DNA of 64,000 bases from assembly GCF_014138045.1 (NCBI RefSeq), contig NZ_JACGXA010000001.1:1-64000 (forward strand), written 5' to 3'. Below, in pieces: positions 24,952 through 34,104 of the stretch. The translations under genes and the position numbers were made by a program. Position 1 is the first letter of the stretch. Every line of letters begins with the position of its first letter. The notes under the pieces were generated by a model. That model ran no database searches, was not told the origin of the DNA, and saw only the letters and a list, made by a program, of their open reading frames with translations. The stretch is from Nocardioides ginsengisegetis (lineage in GTDB: Bacteria > Actinomycetota > Actinomycetes > Propionibacteriales > Nocardioidaceae).

Positions 24952-27309
24952 ATGACCGTGGACGCACGCGCCCGCACCGACCAGCCCGACGGCCCCGCCA
25001 CCGATCTCGAGGAGGATGCCCACCGGATCTCGGTCCGACGACGCAGCTTCCTCGGCTACGTCCTCGGCGGAGCGACCCTCGTGGCCGCCGCCGACCTGGG
25101 CCTCGTCGATGCCGCCGCGGCCGCGCCGACCGCGCCCCAGCCGGCCGAGCTCTACGACCTCAACGACATGCTCACCGACTCGTGTCGGCCGACCGCCAAC
25201 CTGATCACTGTCACCGTCCACGACGACGGGACCGCGTCGTTCGCACTGCCTCGCATGGAGGTCGGCCAGGGGATCACCACCTCGAGCGCGATGCTGATCG
25301 CCGAGGAGCTCGAGCTCCCCGTCAGCAAGGTGAAGGTGACACTGGCCCCGGCGCGACCCGAGCTGCAGTTCAACCAGCTGACCGGCGGCTCCAACACCAC
25401 GATCTCGACGTACACCCCGATCCGGGTGGCCGCCGCCGTCGCCAAGGGCGCCCTGATGGACGCAGCGGCCATCGTGCTCGGCGACACCGTGGCCAACCTC
25501 CACGCCCGCAACGGCGTCGTGCACGCCCCTGACGGCTCGAGCGTCACCTACGCCGAGCTGGCGTCGAAGGCCGCGAGCCCGACCACCAGGGCGGTCGGGG
25601 TCCAGCTCAAGGACACCTCGGAGTTCCGGGTGATCGGCGTCGGCCAGGGCCGCGTCGACGCGCTGGACGCGGTCACCGGGCGCAAGGAGTTCACCACCGA
25701 CAAGCAGGTGAAGGGCGCGCTGCCGACCATGGTCTGCCGCGCCCCCACGCTCAACGGCACGCCGAAGCGGCTGACCAACAAGGCCGAGATCGCGCGGATG
25801 CCGGGCGTCCGCGACCTCGCGAAGGTCGACACCGGCATCGCGGTGCGTGCCGACACGTTCGGCCAGTGCATCGACGCGATCCGCGCGATGAAGGTCGAGT
25901 GGAACGACGGCCCGGTCGCCGGCGAGTCCGACGAGGACATCGTCCACGAGCTCAAGGCGGCCGAGCTCGCGCTGCCGGCGCCGCCCGACAACCCGCTGGC
26001 CGAGACCCTCGAGGCCGACTTCCTCTTCTACTTCCGCAGCAACTCCGCGATGGACACCAACTCGGCCATCGCCGACGTCCGCGCCGACCGCGCGACGATC
26101 TGGGCCGGGCTGAAGTCCCCGATCACCGCCCAGCAGCGGATCGCCGAGGCGCTGGGCATGACCCAGGACCAGGTCACGGTCAACGTCGTCACCGCCGGTG
26201 GATCGTTCGGTCGTCGGCTCTTCTTCGACGGTGCCCTCGAGGCGGCGAAGATCTCCCAGGCGATGGGCAAGCCGGTCAAGCTCATGTGGCACCGCGCCGA
26301 CGACGCCCGGGTGGGCCGCGGGCACCCGATGTCGACCAACAGGGTGCGGATCACCCACGCCGGTGACGAGGTGCTGGCCTTCCAGCAGACCCACACGAGC
26401 GTCGAGACGGACTACCGCCACGGCCTCGGCGAGATCATCAGCGCCATGGCCGCGGACCTCCCGGCGGGCTACGGCAACCTCGGGTACGCCGAGACGATCT
26501 TCTCGCTGACCCAGGAGGTGCCCTACGACTTCGGGGTGGTCTCCCAGACGCTGACCGAGACCGACGACCGCTTCAACACCGGCAGCATGCGCAACATCTA
26601 CTCACCCGACGTGCGCTGCGCCAGCGAGCTCGTGGTCGACCAGCTGGCGAAGAAGCTCAAGAAGGACCCCTACGAGTTCCGCCGCAGCCACCTGCGCAAC
26701 GACCGGGTGGCCGCCGTGCTCGACAAGGTCGCCAAGGTCGGCGACTGGGGCAGGTCGATGCCGGCCGGCACCGCCCAGGGCATCGCGATCCACAAGGAGT
26801 ACAAGGGCGCCAGCGCCTGCCTGGTCGAGATCGACTGCCGGCCCGCGACGGTCGACCGGGACGTCCCGGACGCCACGACCGGTCCGCGCGTCACCCGGGT
26901 CGTGTTCGCCATCGATGCCGGCCTGGTCATCAACCCGCGCGGCATGGAGGCCCAGATGCAGGGCGGCATCAACGACGGCATCGCGCTGGCGCTGACCTCG
27001 AGCCTGCACCTGCGCGACGGCCACTTCCTCGAGGCCAGCTGGGACAACTACTTCTACACGCGCCAGTGGAACACCCCGCCGGAGGTGAAGGTCATCCTGA
27101 TGCCGTCCGACTCCGGCCAGCCCGGAGGCGCCGGCGAGGCGGGGGTCGCGGCCTCGTTCGCGGCGGTCGCGTGCGCCTTCGCACGGGCGACCGGCGAGCT
27201 GCCGACGTACTTCCCGATCAACCACCGCGACCCGTTGCGGTTCCGGCCCAAGCCGGTCGTCCCGCCCATCCCGCAGTCGCCGACCAACGGCCTGAAGAAG
27301 ACCTACTGA
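24952..27309 (+). CDS. Tat-exported molybdopterin hydroxylase, large subunit
   Basis: The 785-residue protein belongs to the xanthine dehydrogenase/IorB (isoquinoline 1-oxidoreductase beta) type. It has a twin-arginine signal (VRRRSFLGYVLGG), MEVGQGITTSSAM, GGSFGRR for pterin binding and a C-terminal QPGGAGEAGVAA with the likely catalytic glutamate. It hydroxylates an N-heterocycle or aldehyde in the cell envelope using a Mo-cytosine dinucleotide cofactor. The 2Fe-2S subunit follows 10 bp downstream, the reverse of the common order. The substrate is unknown. Confidence 0.88.
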   Translation: MTVDARARTDQPDGPATDLEEDAHRISVRRRSFLGYVLGGATLVAAADLGLVDAAAAAPTAPQPAELYDLNDMLTDSCRPTANLITVTVHDDGTASFALPRMEVGQGITTSSAMLIAEELELPVSKVKVTLAPARPELQFNQLTGGSNTTISTYTPIRVAAAVAKGALMDAAAIVLGDTVANLHARNGVVHAPDGSSVTYAELASKAASPTTRAVGVQLKDTSEFRVIGVGQGRVDALDAVTGRKEFTTDKQVKGALPTMVCRAPTLNGTPKRLTNKAEIARMPGVRDLAKVDTGIAVRADTFGQCIDAIRAMKVEWNDGPVAGESDEDIVHELKAAELALPAPPDNPLAETLEADFLFYFRSNSAMDTNSAIADVRADRATIWAGLKSPITAQQRIAEALGMTQDQVTVNVVTAGGSFGRRLFFDGALEAAKISQAMGKPVKLMWHRADDARVGRGHPMSTNRVRITHAGDEVLAFQQTHTSVETDYRHGLGEIISAMAADLPAGYGNLGYAETIFSLTQEVPYDFGVVSQTLTETDDRFNTGSMRNIYSPDVRCASELVVDQLAKKLKKDPYEFRRSHLRNDRVAAVLDKVAKVGDWGRSMPAGTAQGIAIHKEYKGASACLVEIDCRPATVDRDVPDATTGPRVTRVVFAIDAGLVINPRGMEAQMQGGINDGIALALTSSLHLRDGHFLEASWDNYFYTRQWNTPPEVKVILMPSDSGQPGGAGEAGVAASFAAVACAFARATGELPTYFPINHRDPLRFRPKPVVPPIPQSPTNGLKKTY

Positions 27310-27319
27310 GGAGCGCGCG

Positions 27320-27796
27320 ATGCCGACCCAGACCTTTGTCCTCAACGGCAAGTCCATCACCGTCGACGTCCATGACGACGTGCGCGTCCTGTGGGTGCTC
27401 CGCGACCTGCTCGGAGTCACCGGGCCCAAGTACGGCTGCGGCATCAACGTCTGCAAGGCCTGCACCTCGCACATCAACGGCAAGGCGTTCAACCCGTGCT
27501 CGGTGCGCGTGGGCGACCTCAGCAGCGACGACGAGGTGACCACGATCGAGGGCCTGCCGGACACCGTTGGGCGCGACCTGCACCCGATGCAGCAGGCGTG
27601 GCTGGACCGCGACGTGGCCCAGTGCGGCTACTGCCAGCCGGGCCAGATCATGGCCGCGGTGGCCCTCGTGCGGAAGACCCGGCGGGAGGGGCGCTCGATC
27701 ACCGAGGCCGACCTCGACGGGATCCGCAACATCTGCCGCTGCGGCACCTACACGCGCATCCGGGAAGCGATCAAGCAGGGCGAGCAGCACATGTGA
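27320..27796 (+). CDS. 2Fe-2S subunit of molybdenum hydroxylase
   Basis: The 158-residue protein has a plant-ferredoxin-like N-terminal domain (CGINVCKACTSHINGKAFNPCS) and a helical domain with CGYCQPGQ and ICRCGTY, the two 2Fe-2S clusters of XdhC/IorA-type subunits. The first cluster motif reads CxxxxCKAC where most relatives have CGxC, a small variation. It passes electrons from the large subunit to an outside acceptor. It has no signal peptide, so it would be exported by riding with the Tat-signal-bearing large subunit. Confidence 0.93.
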   Translation: MPTQTFVLNGKSITVDVHDDVRVLWVLRDLLGVTGPKYGCGINVCKACTSHINGKAFNPCSVRVGDLSSDDEVTTIEGLPDTVGRDLHPMQQAWLDRDVAQCGYCQPGQIMAAVALVRKTRREGRSITEADLDGIRNICRCGTYTRIREAIKQGEQHM

Positions 27797-27811
27797 GGCG
27801 TGCGCCGCGGG

Positions 27812-29602
27812 TCAGGCGGCCGGCAGGTAGATGCGGAACGTGCTGCCCTTGCCCAGGGCCGACTCGACCTCGATGCGGCCGTGGTGGCGGCCCACGATCC
27901 GGCTGACGATGGCCAGGCCCAGGCCGGTGCCGGGCTGGGCGATCGCCTCCGGGTTGGTCGAGCGATAGAACTCGGTGAAGAGCTGCTCCTGGTCGGCGGT
28001 GGAGATGCCGATGCCCTCGTCGCTGCACTCCAGGACGACCTGGTCGCCGACGTGGGCGAGCGAGACGGTGACCGAGCGGCCCTCGGGGGTGTACTTGACC
28101 GCGTTGCTGACCAGGTTGGCGCAGACCCGGTCGAGCTCGTCGGCGTCGCCGAGCGCCAGCACCGGCGCGTCGGGCGCCTCGATCCGGACCGTCAGGTGCT
28201 TGCGGTCGGCCGCGACCGAGGAGAGGTCGACCACGTCGTCCAGGACACGGTGCAGGTCGACCGGGGCCGGGATGATCGTGTTGGTGGGGTCGCCGACCTT
28301 GGAGAGCAGCAGCAGGTCGTCGATGACGCGGGCCAGGCGCCGGGCTCCCCGGTCCATCGCCGCGAGCGAGCTGCGGGTCGTGCCGTTCAGGTCGGGCGAC
28401 GCCTCGAGCATCTCGAGGTGGCCGATGATCGCGGTGAGCGGGTTCTTCAGCTCGTGCGAGACCGTCGCGATCAGCTCGCTCTTGTAGCTGTCGAGCGCCT
28501 GGAGCTCCTCCACGAGCTGGTGCTCGCGCTCGAAGGCGCGCGCGTTGAGGATCGCGCGGCCCAGGTCGTGGCCGATGTCGAGCGCCGTGGCCCCCTCCAT
28601 GTGGGTCCAGTCCGGCGCCCCCGGCTCCCGGGTGAGCACGAGGTTGCCCAGGCACTCGGGCCCGGCACCCAGAGGGGCGAAGAGCAGCGACCCGATGCCG
28701 ATGGCGGCCAGGAACTCCAGGATCCGCTCGCCCTGGCCGGCGGTGATCGAGGGTCCGAAGGGGTGGTCCGGGGAGACGACCTCGGTCCGCTGCAGCTCCC
28801 ACGCCCGGTGGGCGGCGTTGTCGGCGATGCTGACCAGCTCCTCGGGGAGCTGGATGGTGGTGCCGTTGGCGGAGTAGATCGCGCCGGTGCCGAGGCCGTC
28901 CTCGTCGAAGGTCTGGATCCACATGCCGCGCGCCTGGAAGCCCTCGACGAGCGCCGCCTGGCTGTCGGCCAGGATCCGGCTCATGCTCAGCTGGGCGCTG
29001 GCGTTGCGGACGATGTGGCGGGCGGCGTCGGCGAGCCGGACCTGGTGGGCCAGGGCCTCCCGCTCCAGCGCGGTGAGGACGGCGCGGCCGGCCTGCTCGG
29101 CGTACTTCTGCAGGACGCGGCGCTGCTCGGCGCCCGGTCGCCGGCCGTCGAGGGGCAGGTCCATCGCGAGCGTGCCGCGCATCGCTCCGGACTCGTCGAG
29201 GAGGGGCGCGACCAGGAGGTCCATGGGGTGCCAGGCGTCGGGGTCGTCGATGGGCTCGACGTCGGGGACCCAGCCCCAGGCGTCGCCCTCGGGGCCGAGG
29301 TCGAGGCGCTCGTGGGGGACGAAGCGCAGCAGGCCCCACTCGTCGGCCTTCTCGATCTCGGCGAGCAGCTTGTCGACGGGGGTGCGGCGCCCCTGGAGCT
29401 CGCGACGGGCGTCGTCGGACCCGGCGACGGCCATCACCTCGAGGCGGCCGTCGTCGCGGACGACGCTGATGGCGGCGATCCCGAAGCCGGCCAGCTGGGT
29501 GACGCCCTCGGCGATGGTCTGGAGTGCATCCCGCGAAGGCGCCTCGGACAGCTCGGCCGCGTCAGCGGCATCCAGCTGGTGCTCGGTGATGTCCCCGGTC
29601 AT
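27812..29602 (-). CDS. GAF-domain sensor histidine kinase
   Basis: The 596-residue soluble kinase has two GAF-like regions (about 20-180 and 185-355), a dimerisation/phosphoacceptor helix with H383 (VSHELKNPLTAIIG) and a complete HATPase domain (N box VSNAVKY, G1 DEGIGIS, G2 GTGLGLAI). No membrane segment is seen, so it senses a cytoplasmic signal. No response regulator gene is adjacent (orphan). ATG at 29602 has a GAGGG site; an ATG at 29620 is possible. Confidence 0.9.
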   Translation of the reverse strand: MTGDITEHQLDAADAAELSEAPSRDALQTIAEGVTQLAGFGIAAISVVRDDGRLEVMAVAGSDDARRELQGRRTPVDKLLAEIEKADEWGLLRFVPHERLDLGPEGDAWGWVPDVEPIDDPDAWHPMDLLVAPLLDESGAMRGTLAMDLPLDGRRPGAEQRRVLQKYAEQAGRAVLTALEREALAHQVRLADAARHIVRNASAQLSMSRILADSQAALVEGFQARGMWIQTFDEDGLGTGAIYSANGTTIQLPEELVSIADNAAHRAWELQRTEVVSPDHPFGPSITAGQGERILEFLAAIGIGSLLFAPLGAGPECLGNLVLTREPGAPDWTHMEGATALDIGHDLGRAILNARAFEREHQLVEELQALDSYKSELIATVSHELKNPLTAIIGHLEMLEASPDLNGTTRSSLAAMDRGARRLARVIDDLLLLSKVGDPTNTIIPAPVDLHRVLDDVVDLSSVAADRKHLTVRIEAPDAPVLALGDADELDRVCANLVSNAVKYTPEGRSVTVSLAHVGDQVVLECSDEGIGISTADQEQLFTEFYRSTNPEAIAQPGTGLGLAIVSRIVGRHHGRIEVESALGKGSTFRIYLPAA

Positions 29603-29815
29603 CGTCCCTCGCGTCTTCATGGGTGGTTGCCGAGCCATGTTACGTGCGTCACCGTTCTCGGTCTTTACTTTCAAGGAATACGCAAGATTCCGGTGTTCGA
29701 ACGCGCCGGCACCGTGGTTTCCGGTAGTCGAACACTGTCCGGGTGCCGTCGACCGAGCGGGCGGCGGCGGGTCCGGCGAATGGGACGCGTCTGTCCCGCC
29801 CCCTACACTCGGACC
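29603..29815. promoter_or_regulatory. divergent promoter region of the kinase and purF
   Basis: This 213-bp gap is unusually AT-rich around 29640-29700. On the plus strand a TACACT box (29804-29809) ends six bases before the purF GTG, so the purF message is probably leaderless. No clear -35 was found for either side. Confidence 0.5.
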
Positions 29816-31360
29816 GTGCCCCACCCCAGCACCAGCCGCAAGGGCGGCGACGGCCGGTTGACCCTGGCCCTCGACCCGCAGGACCAGGGACCTCAGGACG
29901 CCTGCGGCGTCTTCGGGGTGTGGGCCCCGGGCGAGGACGTCGCCAAGCTGACGTACTTCGGGCTCTACGCCCTCCAGCACCGCGGCCAGGAGTCGGCCGG
30001 CATCGCGGTGAGCAACGGCCGCCAGATCCTGGTCTACAAGGACATGGGCTTGGTCTCGCAGGTGTTCGACGAGACCACGCTGGCCTCGCTGCACGGCCAC
30101 CTTGCGATCGGCCACGCCCGCTACTCGACCACGGGCGCGAGCACCTGGCAGAACGCCCAGCCCACCTTCCGGCCCACCGCCGACGGGTCGATCGCGCTGG
30201 GCCACAACGGCAACCTGATCAACACCCACGAGCTGCGCGACATGGTCGCCGCGCTGCCGGGTCCCGCCGACGAGCTCGAGCTGCACGCCAAGAACCACGA
30301 GGCGTCGACCAACGACACCGGTCTGGTGACCGCGCTGCTCGCCCACCACCCCGACACCTCGCTGGAGCAGCGGGCCCTCGAGGTGCTGCCGTCGCTCCGC
30401 GGCGCCTTCTCGTTCGTCTGGATGAACGAGAACACCCTGTACGCCGCGCGCGACCCGCAGGGCATCCGCCCGCTCGTCCTGGGCCGGCTGGACCGCGGCT
30501 GGGTCGTGGCGTCCGAGGACGCGGCCCTGGCCACCATCGGCGCGAGCGTCGTCCGCGAGGTCGAGCCCGGCGAGATGATCGTCATCGACGAGAACGGCCT
30601 GCGCTCCCACACCTTCGCCGAGCCGGCCCCCAAGGGCTGCGTGTTCGAGTACGTCTACCTCGCCCGGCCGGACGCCACCATCAGCGGTCGCAGCGTCCAC
30701 GAGTCCCGGGTCGAGATGGGCCGCCAGCTGGCCCGCGAGTTCCCCGTCGAGGCCGACCTGGTCATCCCGGTCCCCGAGTCCGGGACCCCGGCCGCCGCCG
30801 GCTACGCCGAGGAGAGCGGGATCCCCTTCGGCCAGGGCTTCGTCAAGAACGCCTACGTCGGCCGCACCTTCATCCAGCCCAGCCAGACGCTGCGTCAGCT
30901 CGGCATCCGGCTCAAGCTCAACGCCCTCGAGCACATGATCCGCGGCAAGCGGATCGTGGTGGTCGACGACTCGATCGTGCGCGGCAACACCCAGCGCGCC
31001 CAGGTCCGGATGCTCCGCGAGGCGGGCGCCCTCGAGGTGCACGTCCGGATCTCCAGCCCGCCGGTCAAGTGGCCGTGCTTCTACGGCATCGACTTCGCCA
31101 CCCGCGCCGAGCTGATCGCCAACGGCCTCACCCCGGAGGAGATCGCCGCCAGCGTCGGCGCCGACACCCTGGGCTACATCTCGCTCGACGGCATGATCGA
31201 CGCGACGAAGCAGCCGTCCGACCGGCTCTGCAAGGCCTGCTTCACCGGGGAGTACCCCATCGAGCTCCCCGACGAGAGCATGCTCGGCAAGCACCTCCTC
31301 GAGTCGACGCTGAGCGCCCCGACGCTGGGCAAGTCGCTCCCCGTCCTGAACAACCCCTGA
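29816..31360 (+). CDS. purF: amidophosphoribosyltransferase
   Basis: PurF makes phosphoribosylamine, the committed step of purine synthesis. The 514-residue protein has the N-terminal nucleophile cysteine C30 (DACGVFGVWAPGE, exposed after propeptide removal), YALQHRGQESAG, and the PRPP loop IVVVDDSIVRGNT. The cysteines of the 4Fe-4S type (KGCVF, WPCFYG, CKACF) are present. It is followed by purM and DUF3073, a typical actinobacterial order. Confidence 0.97.
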   Translation: MPHPSTSRKGGDGRLTLALDPQDQGPQDACGVFGVWAPGEDVAKLTYFGLYALQHRGQESAGIAVSNGRQILVYKDMGLVSQVFDETTLASLHGHLAIGHARYSTTGASTWQNAQPTFRPTADGSIALGHNGNLINTHELRDMVAALPGPADELELHAKNHEASTNDTGLVTALLAHHPDTSLEQRALEVLPSLRGAFSFVWMNENTLYAARDPQGIRPLVLGRLDRGWVVASEDAALATIGASVVREVEPGEMIVIDENGLRSHTFAEPAPKGCVFEYVYLARPDATISGRSVHESRVEMGRQLAREFPVEADLVIPVPESGTPAAAGYAEESGIPFGQGFVKNAYVGRTFIQPSQTLRQLGIRLKLNALEHMIRGKRIVVVDDSIVRGNTQRAQVRMLREAGALEVHVRISSPPVKWPCFYGIDFATRAELIANGLTPEEIAASVGADTLGYISLDGMIDATKQPSDRLCKACFTGEYPIELPDESMLGKHLLESTLSAPTLGKSLPVLNNP

Positions 31361-31394
31361 TCCCCGCCGGACGACCAGCCCAGGAGCAGCACCC

Positions 31395-32471
31395 GTGACC
31401 GAGCAGCAGAACGCCTACGCCGCCGCCGGAGTCTCGATCGAGGCCGCCGACAAGGCGATCGAGCTGATGAAGGTCTGGGTCGACAAGGCCCGCCGGCCGG
31501 AGATGATCGGCGGCCTCGGCGGCTTCGCCGGGCTCTTCGACGCCTCGGCGCTGACCCGCTACGAGCGCCCGCTCCTCGCGACCTCCACCGACGGCGTCGG
31601 CACCAAGGTCGCGATCGCGCAGGCCATGGACGTCCACGACACCATCGGCTTCGACCTGGTCGGCATGGTCGTCGACGACTTGGTCGTGTGCGGCGCCGAG
31701 CCGCTCTTCATGACCGACTACATCGCCACCGGCCGGGTCGTGCCCGAGCGGATCGCCGCCATCGTCAAGGGCATCGCGGAGGCCTGCGTGGTCGCCGGGT
31801 GCGCCCTCATCGGCGGTGAGACCGCCGAGCACCCCGGGCTGCTGGACCCCGACGAGTACGACGTCGCGGGTGCCACGACCGGTGTCGTGGAGGCCGACAA
31901 GCTCCTCGGCCCGGCCCGGGTCCGACCCGGTGACGCGGTCATCGCGATGGAGGCCAGCGGCCTGCACTCCAACGGCTACTCCCTGGTGCGCCACGTGCTG
32001 CTCAACACCGCCAAGTGGGAGCTGGACCGCGACGTGCCCGAGCTCGGGCGCACCCTCGGCGAGGAGCTCCTCGAGCCGACCCGCATCTACGCCAAGGCCT
32101 GCCTCGAGCTCGCCGACCGGACCCGCACCCACGCGATGGCCCACGTCACCGGCGGCGGCCTGGCCGCCAACCTCGAGCGGGTCATGCCGGCCGAGCTCTC
32201 GGCGACGCTCGAGCGCGCCACCTGGACCCCGCAGCCGGTCTTCGACCTGGTCCGCCGGGTCGGCTCGGTGCCCCAGGCCGACCTCGAGGCCACCCTCAAC
32301 TGCGGCGTCGGGATGGTCTCGCTGACCGACCCCGAGGACGTCGACACCGCGATCGAGGTGCTGGCCACCCACGGCATCCGGGCCTGGGTCGCCGGCGAGG
32401 TCCGGGCCGACGAGGCAGGCGATGGCGGGGGCGGCCGGGTCACCCTGACGGGCCAGCACCCCGGCTGGTGA
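31395..32471 (+). CDS. purM: phosphoribosylformylglycinamidine cyclo-ligase
   Basis: The 358-residue AIR synthetase contains the family motifs GFAGLFDAS, STDGVGTKV, VVDDLVVCGAEPLFMTDYIATG, IGGETAEHPG and SGLHSNGYSLVR. It closes the imidazole ring with ATP. An AGGAG site eight bases before the GTG start indicates a leadered message, co-transcribed with purF (34-bp gap). The C-terminal GDGGGG loop is unconserved. Confidence 0.97.
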   Translation: MTEQQNAYAAAGVSIEAADKAIELMKVWVDKARRPEMIGGLGGFAGLFDASALTRYERPLLATSTDGVGTKVAIAQAMDVHDTIGFDLVGMVVDDLVVCGAEPLFMTDYIATGRVVPERIAAIVKGIAEACVVAGCALIGGETAEHPGLLDPDEYDVAGATTGVVEADKLLGPARVRPGDAVIAMEASGLHSNGYSLVRHVLLNTAKWELDRDVPELGRTLGEELLEPTRIYAKACLELADRTRTHAMAHVTGGGLAANLERVMPAELSATLERATWTPQPVFDLVRRVGSVPQADLEATLNCGVGMVSLTDPEDVDTAIEVLATHGIRAWVAGEVRADEAGDGGGGRVTLTGQHPGW

Positions 32472-32537
32472 GGGCGGATCCCCCCCGAATCTGGGTGATT
32501 CGGTGTGATCCACAGCCGAAACGCTCCCTCGGTGTGC

Positions 32538-32564
32538 GGGAACAGCCGCCCAGCAGGTAGCGTT
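32538..32564 (+). promoter_or_regulatory. ECF-sigma (SigE/SigH-like) promoter upstream of DUF3073 gene
   Basis: GGGAAC (32538-32543) and CGTT (32561-32564) are separated by 17 bases, matching the GGGAAC...CGTT pattern of mycobacterial SigE/SigH promoters. The start codon of the DUF3073 gene is 75 bases downstream. This suggests stress-responsive expression in addition to read-through from purM. Confidence 0.45.
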
Positions 32565-32638
32565 ACCCCCACGAGAAATCTTTGAGGACAGCCCGGGTGC
32601 CAACGAGCCCCGGCCGAGTGTGCGAGGGGGCTGACCCT

Positions 32639-32824
32639 ATGGGGCGCGGCCGAGCGAAAGCCAAGCAGACCAAGGTCGCACGCGACCTTAAGTACCGCAC
32701 TCACGAGACGGACTTCGGTGCGTTGGCCAATGAGCTGCATGGCGAAGAGAACAACGACACCGACCAGGTCGACCCTGAGGTGCTCGACAAGTGGTCCGAC
32801 TACGTCGAGCCCCGGCGCGACTGA
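32639..32824 (+). CDS. DUF3073 family small protein
   Basis: The 61-residue protein begins MGRGRAKAKQTKVARDLKYR, the invariant DUF3073 start, and has an acidic tail. DUF3073 proteins are conserved in actinobacteria beside purM; their function is unknown. The basic N-terminal half could bind nucleic acid, which is an inference. ATG at 32639 has a GAGGGGG site. A hairpin terminator follows. Confidence 0.9.
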   Translation: MGRGRAKAKQTKVARDLKYRTHETDFGALANELHGEENNDTDQVDPEVLDKWSDYVEPRRD

Positions 32825-32861
32825 CTCTCCTCGTCGTCACGGGTCACCCGCCCACATGAGA

Positions 32862-32897
32862 AGGGCCCCGCGTCCACGTCTGTGAACGCGAGGCCCT
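32862..32897. terminator. bidirectional terminator hairpin
   Basis: AGGGCCCCGCGTCCAC and GTGAACGCGAGGCCCT form a 16-bp stem with two mismatches between the convergent DUF3073 and amino acid dehydrogenase genes. GTCTCGTTGTTG follows on the plus strand. Confidence 0.65.
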
Positions 32898-32923
32898 GTC
32901 TCGTTGTTGCTGGCCTGTCCGGC

Positions 32924-34015
32924 TCAGCTGTTCAGCCAGAGGCCACGCAGGCGACCCACGTCGCGCATCCGCCGCTCCGCGAGCCGGTCGGCCGCGATCG
33001 CGGGGGCGACACCGTCGGTCTTCGCGAGCTCGAAGACCTGGCGCGTGGTGTCGAAGATGCCGGTCGCGCGGTGGTGCGCCCGGTCGAAGCTGAAGCCCTC
33101 GAGCTCGTCGGCGACCTGGATCAGGCCCCCGGAGTTCACGCAGTAGTCGGGGGCGTAGAGGATGCCGCGGTCCTCGAGGGCCTTCTCCACGCCGGGGTGG
33201 GCCAGCTGGTTGTTGGCCGCGCCGCAGACGATCCTGGCCGACAGCACGTCGACGACCTCGTCGGTGATCGCGCCACCCAGCGCGCAGGGGGCGTAGACGT
33301 CGAGCTCGGAGGCGACGAGGGCCTGCGTCGACTCGACGCTGGTGACCTGCGGGAACTCGTCGCGCACCGCGTCGACCGACGGCTGGTGCACGTCGGTGAC
33401 GACCACGGTTGCGCCGTCCTCGATCAGGTGACGGACCAGGTGGCGGCCGACCTTGCCGACGCCGGCGACGCCGACGGTCCGGCCGGCGAGCGAGTCGGTG
33501 CCCCACACGACCTCGGCCGCGGCGCGCATGCCCTGGAAGACACCGAACGCCGTCAGCACCGAGCTGTCGCCGGCGCCGCCGTGGGCGACGGTGCGCCCCG
33601 TGACGTAGTCGCACTCGCGCGCGATGTGGTCCATGTCCTCGGAGAACGTGCCCACGTCGCAGGCGGTGTAGTAGCGACCGTCGAGCGACTGCACGAAGCG
33701 GCCGTAGGCACGCAGCAGCGCCTCGTTCTTCAGCGTCGCCGGGTCACCGATGATGACCGCCTTGCCGCCGCCGAGGTCCAGGCCGGCGAGCGCGGCCTTG
33801 TAGGACATGCCGCGGGAGAGGTTCAGGACGTCCGTGATGGCGTCGTTGGTCGACGCGTACGGGTAGAAGCGGGTGCCGCCCAGAGCGGGGCCCAGCGCGG
33901 TCGAGTGGATGGCGATGATGGCCTTGAGGCCGGTCGCGGGATCGTTGCAGAAGACGACCTGCTCGTGCTCGGAACCGAGATCGAACACGTCGACACCGGA
34001 GGTCTGCGTAGACAT
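32924..34015 (-). CDS. Leu/Phe/Val dehydrogenase
   Basis: The 363-residue protein is a branched-chain amino acid dehydrogenase: [17 protein letters not shown], the catalytic lysine region [14 protein letters not shown], the NAD-binding [16 protein letters not shown], and [14 protein letters not shown] with [13 protein letters not shown]. It oxidatively deaminates leucine, valine or related amino acids to 2-keto acids, feeding branched fatty acid precursors. Actinobacterial relatives are often valine dehydrogenases. It is convergent with the purFM-DUF3073 block. Confidence 0.92.
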   Translation of the reverse strand: MSTQTSGVDVFDLGSEHEQVVFCNDPATGLKAIIAIHSTALGPALGGTRFYPYASTNDAITDVLNLSRGMSYKAALAGLDLGGGKAVIIGDPATLKNEALLRAYGRFVQSLDGRYYTACDVGTFSEDMDHIARECDYVTGRTVAHGGAGDSSVLTAFGVFQGMRAAAEVVWGTDSLAGRTVGVAGVGKVGRHLVRHLIEDGATVVVTDVHQPSVDAVRDEFPQVTSVESTQALVASELDVYAPCALGGAITDEVVDVLSARIVCGAANNQLAHPGVEKALEDRGILYAPDYCVNSGGLIQVADELEGFSFDRAHHRATGIFDTTRQVFELAKTDGVAPAIAADRLAERRMRDVGRLRGLWLNS

Positions 34016-34104
34016 GGGTGCTGCCCACTTTCTTGTGTGTCGGCCACGGGTGAGTGGCGTGCGTACCGGACCCGCAGGGGTGGCGCGTGTCCGTGCTCAC
34101 AAGG

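Noticed and set aside
29700..29750. GTTCGAAC and GTCGAACAC as an SOS (LexA) box upstream of purF
   Set aside because: The two half-sites are about 30 bases apart and not in the TCGAAC-N4-GTTCGA arrangement; the flanking genes are not repair genes.
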